Source of the DNA: Pseudomonadaceae bacterium
Lineage (GTDB): Bacteria > Pseudomonadota > Gammaproteobacteria > Pseudomonadales > Pseudomonadaceae
Direction: 5' to 3'
Assembly (NCBI GenBank): GCA_007692485.1
Contig: REBY01000188.1
Coordinates: forward strand, 1-47,417
Length of the DNA: 47,417 nucleotides
The notes under the pieces are model-generated. The model did not search any database. It saw only the letters and a list, made by a program, of their open reading frames with translations, and was not told the origin of the DNA. Made by a program: the position numbers and the translations under genes. Below, piece after piece: positions 42,699 through 47,417 of this stretch (position 1 is its first letter; each line of letters starts with the position of its first letter).

Positions 42699-43574
42699 GT
42701 GGCTATTTTGGGCCTGCAGGGGGCGAGTGTATTTTCGCTGATCAAAAATACCGCCAAGAATTTCATCGACGATGATATGTCGACCTACGCGGCGGCCCTG
42801 GCTTACCGGGCGCTTTTCTCGCTGTTCCCCTTTCTGCTCTTTCTGATCGCCGTGCTGAGCTTTCTCAACCTGGGTGATTTCTTTGACGACTTGCGTGAAC
42901 AGACACTGCTGGTATTGCCCACGACCGTACAGGAACTGATTGATACCGTGATCAGCGATTTGCGCGACGGCAGTAACAACATCTTTTCCCTCGCCATACT
43001 GGTGGCTATCGCGGTGGCGTCCAAGGGCGTTCGTTCATTGATGAACGCGATGAACAAAGCCTACAACATCACCGAATCCCGGCCGGCCTGGAAACTCATC
43101 GTGTTGTCCGTGGTGTACACCGTCGGCACCGCCATGCTGCTGCTGTTTGCTACTTCGCTGATGGTTGTCGGGCCGCAGACCATCGAGTGGCTGGCCGGCT
43201 TCGTTGGGCTTAGCGAGCTCGCGGCCAACCTATGGACCTGGCTGCGCTGGCCGTTAGCCGTGCTGTCATTGATGCTGGTTGTCGCCATCCTTTATTACCT
43301 GATGCCGGATGCCGAGCAGCAGTTCCGCTTTATTACGCCGGGCTCAGTGGTTGCGGTCATTGTCTGGATCCTGGCCTCGATGGGGCTCAGCACGTATGTG
43401 AGTAATTTCGGCAATTACGATGTGCTGTACGGCGGTATTGGCGCCATGATTGTGCTGATGTTCTTTTTCTACATCTCATCCGCTGTCTTGCTGCTGGGCG
43501 CGGAGCTGAATGCCACCATCGAACACGCGTCAGCCCAAGGCAAGGCCAAGGGCGAAAGGCAGATTGAGTCCTGA
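42699..43574 (+). CDS. YihY/BrkB-family inner-membrane protein
   Basis: About 291-residue membrane protein of the UPF0761/YihY (virulence factor BrkB-like) family. Key stretches are DDDMSTYAAALAYRALFSLFPFLLFLIAVL, ASKGVRSLMNAMNKAYNI and FGNYDVLYGGIGAMIVLMFFFYISSAVLLLGAELNA, with about six hydrophobic segments. Function in the family is not settled; transport or export roles have been proposed. GTG 42699 is used because GGGAG ends 5 nt ahead. GTG 42693 is also in frame but sits directly on the ribosome site. Confidence 0.88.
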   Translation: MAILGLQGASVFSLIKNTAKNFIDDDMSTYAAALAYRALFSLFPFLLFLIAVLSFLNLGDFFDDLREQTLLVLPTTVQELIDTVISDLRDGSNNIFSLAILVAIAVASKGVRSLMNAMNKAYNITESRPAWKLIVLSVVYTVGTAMLLLFATSLMVVGPQTIEWLAGFVGLSELAANLWTWLRWPLAVLSLMLVVAILYYLMPDAEQQFRFITPGSVVAVIVWILASMGLSTYVSNFGNYDVLYGGIGAMIVLMFFFYISSAVLLLGAELNATIEHASAQGKAKGERQIES

Positions 43575-43685
43575 TGGACGCTGTGCCCGTGCAGCGTTGG
43601 TTATTCGGTCCGAAAGGGTATAGGTTGGCGTGTCCGTTGCAACACTTTGTGCTGAAAGGCACAGCCAGCCAGGAGCGCTGTTTTT

Positions 43686-44651
43686 ATGTTGACCTTTGCC
43701 AACCCTGTGGGTGCCGGGATCCTGTGGTTCCATAACCTGACTACGGCTGAAGGAATACCGGTCGCCTACGATCCGCAGGCGCGGGCTTTTCTGCCAACGC
43801 CGCCATTCTGCGCCAACCGTGACGTTATTGGTTGTAACTGGATTGCGCCCGAGGAAGGCGCTTTTTGCCGATCCTGCGCGATGACGGCGCTGGCGCCAGA
43901 CCCGGCTCTTCCCAACGCCATGGAGAATTGGGCGGTGACCGAAGCGGCCAAGCGTTGGGTATTGGATAATTTTGGTCGCTGGCACTGGTTCCGGCCGGAA
44001 GATCCGGGAGCGCGCCCCACCTTTCACATGCTCGCCGATGGGCATACGCTTGCTGCCATGGGGCATGGTGACGGGGTTGTCACCATCAGCGTATCTGAGG
44101 CCGACCCAGTGGTGCGCGTTACCCGTCGAGAAGCACTGCACGAGCCGTACCGAACGATGATCGGGCATATGCGTCACGAAATCGCCCACATGTTGTGGTG
44201 GCGCCTGAGCCTGCGTGAAGACTTCTTGACCGCTTTCCGGGAGATGTTTGGCGATGAACGTGCCGACTATACGGCGGCGTTGCAGAAGCATTTTGATCAA
44301 GGCCCACCGCAAGACTGGGAGCTCTTCTACCTGACATCATACGCATCGGCCCACCCGCATGAGGATTGGGCTGAAACCGCTGCGCACCTGTTACACCTGA
44401 CCGATATAGCTGACAGTTGTGTGGCGACCGGGTTGACGTCTTCGGAGCTGCCCCGGCACAACTGGGATCCCTACGCAGAACCCGACTCAGCGCTGCTGAT
44501 TCACGTAGCCGCCACATTGGCGGCGCGAGTCAACCATATTAACCGGTCGATGGGGTTGGCAGACCTTTACCCGTTTTCGCTGTCTGAAAAAGCCCAGCGC
44601 AAGCTTGCCTTCGTGCACGGTTGGTTGCGCCGTGGAGCCCTGGGCTACTAA
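43686..44651 (+). CDS. Zincin-like metallopeptidase (zinc-ribbon / Peptidase_Mx type) with degenerate N-terminal ribbon
   Basis: 321-residue predicted metallopeptidase. The catalytic motif HEIAH is at residues 164-168, within PYRTMIGHMRHEIAHMLWW. It is followed by FGDERADYTAAL and SYASAHPHEDWAETAAH, as in the Peptidase_Mx family. Cys42, Cys50, Cys61 and Cys64 form the second half of the usual zinc-binding region. The N-terminal C-x2-C...C-x2-C ribbon normal in this family appears to have lost all four cysteines, while the surrounding residues (WFHN, AYDP) still align. Family members are often near amidoligase or transglutaminase-type genes; an ATP-grasp ligase gene follows 251 bp downstream. 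Substrate unknown. Confidence 0.82.
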   Translation: MLTFANPVGAGILWFHNLTTAEGIPVAYDPQARAFLPTPPFCANRDVIGCNWIAPEEGAFCRSCAMTALAPDPALPNAMENWAVTEAAKRWVLDNFGRWHWFRPEDPGARPTFHMLADGHTLAAMGHGDGVVTISVSEADPVVRVTRREALHEPYRTMIGHMRHEIAHMLWWRLSLREDFLTAFREMFGDERADYTAALQKHFDQGPPQDWELFYLTSYASAHPHEDWAETAAHLLHLTDIADSCVATGLTSSELPRHNWDPYAEPDSALLIHVAATLAARVNHINRSMGLADLYPFSLSEKAQRKLAFVHGWLRRGALGY

Positions 44652-44665
44652 TTGCCGGTTTATTG

Positions 44666-44687
44666 CCGCATAAATGCAGGTTTTTTT
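44666..44687 (+). terminator. Short hairpin with T-run after the metallopeptidase gene
   Basis: CCGCAT (44666-44671) pairs with ATGC-A-GG (44674-44680) with one bulged A, followed by seven T. It lies 15 bp after the stop and suggests that the following ATP-grasp gene has its own promoter. Confidence 0.5.
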
Positions 44688-44902
44688 CTGTTGAACACCT
44701 TGTTGGTCTATAGTGGAGTACGCCGGTTTTGGTTTTTGACGCAGTTGACTGGCTTCACCATGCAATGTGGGCGCACTTGAAACAGCCCAATTGCCAGCTT
44801 TCTTTATCCCCTCTGCACAAATACTGTTTGCGGCTAAAGTTACTTTGTGAGCTTTGGTCTGGTTTGGGTTTGTTTTGAGGAGACTATTCAGGTTAACGAC
44901 GC

Positions 44903-46210
44903 ATGTCGACTACAAGTAATACCAAACTATCCCAAGATGTACTGGCCTGGCGCGATGAGTCCATGGACTCAGTGCAAGGCACCGAGACGCCCAAAGACCC
45001 GAATAAAGGCTTTATCGCCCTGCTGGGCTGGAGCGTCAATGCGATCAAGGCCGCGCAACAGTTTGACCGCCGCTATATCGTTGTCGCGCCGGAATGGGCC
45101 GCTGATTTTTGTACCGCGAATAACATTCCCTTTCTCCCCTGGGACTTTATCCGCCTGAATGATCGCTCCATGGAAATTGCCGAAGTCCTGCAAGCCAAGG
45201 GCGTCGATGTTGCCATACCGCTGTTCGAAGAAACCGTTGAGTGGTCCGGTGCGATCAACTCGGTCCTGATGAAGAACCCGCGCATGTACGGCCAGTCCAT
45301 CCTGTTCCGTGACAAGGCCCTGATGAAACGCCGCGCCCAGCTTGGCGGTATTCGTGTCGGGATCTTTGAAGAGGCCCATGAGAAAGAGGATATCGTCCGC
45401 TTTATGAAGCGCGTCAACCAGACGCTGCTCAAGCTCGATGGCGACCCGGATGACCCGATTCACGTCAAAGCCTTCGACAAGGCCGGCTGCCTTGGTCACC
45501 GGATGATCCGCAAGATCGAAGAGATCGACAATATTCCGCTCGAGGAATACCCCCTGCTGATGGAAAGCCATCTCGATGGTTGGGAGTTTGCCGTTGAGGC
45601 CTGGATTCATGACGGCAAGATCAAGTTTCTCAACATCTCGGAATACGTGACCCTGGGCTACTCAGTCTTCGTACCCGCCACAGAAGAGCTTGAGAGCTGG
45701 CGCCCGGCGATTACCAAGCAAATCGAACTGCTGATCAAAACCTTTGATATCCAGTTCGGCTTGATTCACCCCGAGTACTTCGTCACCGCTGATGGTGAGA
45801 TGTACTTTGGTGAAGTGGCCTATCGCCCACCTGGTTTCAAAGCTTTTGAACTGATCGAACGGGCTTACGGGTTCAATGCGTATCAGGCGTCCATGCTGGT
45901 ATTCGACCCGAAAAGCACTAAAGAGGAAGTCGATAACTTCTTCCCCCGTGAAGTGGTGGATGCCAAGGGCTACGCCGGCTGTTTTGGTGTGTACCCGCGT
46001 CGCCGCGTCGTGAGCAAGCTGGAAATGCCCGCAGAGACGGTAGACCATCCTTATTTCGAGTCACATGAACTGGTCGCCCCGGCAGAAGAAACCGTGCCTG
46101 ACCGCTCGGCCTTCGGCACCCATTGGGGCCTGATCTTCTTCTTCGGCGAAGACCCGATCACGTTGCGGGATCTGTTGAAGGCTCAGGAAGAGCTGGATTT
46201 CTACGTCTAG
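44903..46210 (+). CDS. ATP-grasp domain ligase of unknown substrate
   Basis: 435-residue protein resembling ATP-grasp carboxylate-amine/thiol ligases such as PurK/CarB-like enzymes. The N-terminal pre-ATP-grasp part has FIALLGWSVNAIKAAQQFDRRYIVV. The nucleotide domain includes HVKAFDKAGCLGHRMI, LLMESHLDGWEFAVEAW and the metal-binding GEVAYRPPG region. The C-terminal segment (THWGLIFFFGEDPITLRDLLKAQEELDFYV) is unusual for characterised members. ATP-grasp enzymes join a carboxylate to an amine, thiol or hydroxyl through an acyl-phosphate, but neither substrate can be read here. The nearest upstream purine-rich site (GAGGAG) is about 20 nt from ATG 44903, so the start is moderately certain. Confidence 0.78.
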   Translation: MSTTSNTKLSQDVLAWRDESMDSVQGTETPKDPNKGFIALLGWSVNAIKAAQQFDRRYIVVAPEWAADFCTANNIPFLPWDFIRLNDRSMEIAEVLQAKGVDVAIPLFEETVEWSGAINSVLMKNPRMYGQSILFRDKALMKRRAQLGGIRVGIFEEAHEKEDIVRFMKRVNQTLLKLDGDPDDPIHVKAFDKAGCLGHRMIRKIEEIDNIPLEEYPLLMESHLDGWEFAVEAWIHDGKIKFLNISEYVTLGYSVFVPATEELESWRPAITKQIELLIKTFDIQFGLIHPEYFVTADGEMYFGEVAYRPPGFKAFELIERAYGFNAYQASMLVFDPKSTKEEVDNFFPREVVDAKGYAGCFGVYPRRRVVSKLEMPAETVDHPYFESHELVAPAEETVPDRSAFGTHWGLIFFFGEDPITLRDLLKAQEELDFYV

Positions 46211-46231
46211 GGAATCTGTCGCAACAGCTCA

Positions 46232-46256
46232 GCCAGCCTGACAGCATCAGGCTGGC
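46232..46256. terminator. Bidirectional terminator candidate between convergent genes
   Basis: GCCAGCCTG (46232-46240) and CAGGCTGGC (46248-46256) form a perfect 9-bp stem with a 7-nt loop. It lies between the convergent ends at 46210 and 46265. No T-tract is seen on either strand. Confidence 0.5.
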
Positions 46257-46264
46257 GCTGTGTC

Positions 46265-47417
46265 TTAGCCGTCAATTTTGGCCAGTGATGCCGCCAGGGC
46301 TTCAATCCGTTGGTTGGTTTCCGCGACCAGGGTATCGATCTCACCAGCGGACACGCTGGACTTTTTCGCCAGGGTTCTTACCTCGTCGGCTACTACGGCA
46401 AAGCCACGACCCGCTTCGCCGGCACGTGCCGCCTCAATGGCAGCATTGAGTGCCAACAGGTTGGTTTGATCGGCAATGCTGTTGATGGTTGATAGTATGC
46501 CACTGATCTTGCTACTGACTTGAAGCACTGATTCCATGGCTTCCTGGGTTTCATTCAGCGCCAGGTGGCGATCAGTAATATCAATACCAAAGAGCACGTA
46601 GCGACGTACCTCGCCGGTTACATCTTTCAATGCAACAACCTGATAGTCCAGCGCCAGGGTCGGCATGCCAGAGAGTTCAATCGAGTCTCTGCTGCTGAAC
46701 TCGGCATGGCTGCGCAGCGTATTCAGGTTATCCGGCGTCAGCTTGGCCCAGAGCGCCCTGGCAACTTGAGCCACCTTGTCCTGATCACCATATTTTGCTT
46801 GTAACAGCTCATTGGCAGACAAAAAGCTACCATCTGACTTGAACTCCATAGTGATCATGGAGCGCTCAATGGCCTCCAGTCGCCGGGTAAAGTCAACGGC
46901 AGCCTGTTTGCTCTCGGTGATGTCTGCTTCCACCGAGATAAAGCGCTCCACGCGTCCCTGGTCATCAAAGACGGGTGCAATAGACAAGGATACCCAGTAA
47001 GGCGTGCCGTTTTTGTGATAGTTGAGGATTTCGGTGTAGAACGGCTCTTGGCGGTCCAGGTGGTAGCGGATTTTTTTAACTGTTTCCGGGTTGGTGTCTT
47101 TGCCCTGCAGCATGGGCCCCGGTTTTTTGCCGCGTGACTCTTCCAGGCTATAGCCGGTGAGCTTCTCGAAGCCTGCATTAATGAACTCGATCTTGCCGTT
47201 AGCGTCCGTTATCAGAATGCCGCTATTGGCCTTGTCAGCCACCAGAGACAGCATCTCCATCTTCTCGCGCTTTTCCACTTCTTCGGTAACGTTCTTGAAG
47301 AAAGCGGTATAAGTAATGCGGTCATCAAACTCGATCTTGCTGATCGCCGCCTGCCCCCAGAGAGAGGTGCCGTCTTTGCGTGGCACGGGAATTTCCCGGT
47401 AGCTACCCACAATGCGG
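46265..47417 (-). CDS. PAS-domain methyl-accepting chemotaxis transducer (5' end outside the window)
   Basis: The reading frame is open to the right edge, so only the C-terminal 383 residues or so are present. They contain the end of one PAS/PAC ([19 protein letters not shown]), a full PAS ([20 protein letters not shown] to [11 protein letters not shown]), another PAS-like region ([21 protein letters not shown] to [10 protein letters not shown]), then a chemotaxis signalling tip [36 protein letters not shown]. The signalling domain is short and ends soon after the hairpin tip, as in soluble BdlA/Aer-like transducers. No membrane helix is seen in the visible part. The signal is unknown; PAS domains often bind haem or flavin. 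Confidence 0.87.
   Translation of the reverse strand, partial: RIVGSYREIPVPRKDGTSLWGQAAISKIEFDDRITYTAFFKNVTEEVEKREKMEMLSLVADKANSGILITDANGKIEFINAGFEKLTGYSLEESRGKKPGPMLQGKDTNPETVKKIRYHLDRQEPFYTEILNYHKNGTPYWVSLSIAPVFDDQGRVERFISVEADITESKQAAVDFTRRLEAIERSMITMEFKSDGSFLSANELLQAKYGDQDKVAQVARALWAKLTPDNLNTLRSHAEFSSRDSIELSGMPTLALDYQVVALKDVTGEVRRYVLFGIDITDRHLALNETQEAMESVLQVSSKISGILSTINSIADQTNLLALNAAIEAARAGEAGRGFAVVADEVRTLAKKSSVSAGEIDTLVAETNQRIEALAASLAKIDG

Noticed and set aside
1-47417. Possibility of a CRISPR array, prophage, integron or tRNA-linked island
   Set aside because: No regularly spaced repeats, integrase, transposase, phage structural gene or tRNA cloverleaf was seen while reading the window.

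Overview
The window looks like chromosomal DNA of a gammaproteobacterium in or near the Pseudomonadaceae, most likely a marine or halotolerant Halopseudomonas-like lineage. The reasons are the sbp-cysTWA order, the recC-recB-recD order, the argO/argP divergent pair, an MvaU-type H-NS fragment, selO, and Pseudomonas-like protein sequences throughout. The species call is an inference from gene content and sequence style, not a database match. I see no rRNA, tRNA, CRISPR array, prophage or insertion sequence. Gene density is high and most genes sit in short operons with ATGA-type overlaps.

Layout. 1-4062: sulfate ABC importer sbp-cysT-cysW-cysA. 4037-8408: a nitrogen-scavenging-like island with a MetX-like alpha/beta hydrolase, a divergent type III glutamine synthetase, an orphan periplasmic binding protein of the urea-carboxylase-associated type, and a TetR/AcrR-type regulator gene interrupted by an in-frame TAA. 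A 22-bp operator-like palindrome lies between the two divergent genes. 8527-9971: two tandem paralogous small outer-membrane beta-barrels, each followed by a clear terminator. 10106-14047: carboxynorspermidine decarboxylase and dehydrogenase (polyamine synthesis), then a PuuA-like glutamine synthetase homologue. 14048-14373: an intergenic region holding a large palindromic element with a three-way-junction fold. 14374-23523: recCBD. On the opposite strand, 23529-27573: a possible four-gene unit of gamma-glutamyltransferase lipoprotein, GS-fold amidoligase, PuuD-like C26 amidase and YigZ/IMPACT protein.

27687-27875 encodes a 62-residue protein that matches only the N-terminal oligomerisation half of MvaU/MvaT. 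It is followed by a BCCT osmolyte transporter (28106-29767), a DnaQ-like exonuclease coupled to a cNMP/CBS/DUF294 nucleotidyltransferase, an alpha/beta hydrolase, selO, and a second orphan binding protein paralogous to the one at 6647. Next come a GNAT-like protein, argO/argP, an MscS channel, a nine-or-so-repeat ankyrin lipoprotein, an NSS-family sodium symporter and a YihY/BrkB membrane protein. The window closes with a Peptidase_Mx-type metallopeptidase, an ATP-grasp ligase, and the 3' part of a PAS-containing chemotaxis transducer that runs off the right edge.

How the genes connect. Three glutamine-synthetase-fold ligases (5222, 12701, 24799), a GGT and a PuuD-like amidase lie within about 22 kb, so gamma-glutamyl or amide chemistry recurs here. 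The strongest candidates for something undescribed are the ggt-amidoligase-C26-yigZ cluster, the stand-alone MvaU N-terminal domain, and the palindromic element at 14123-14234.
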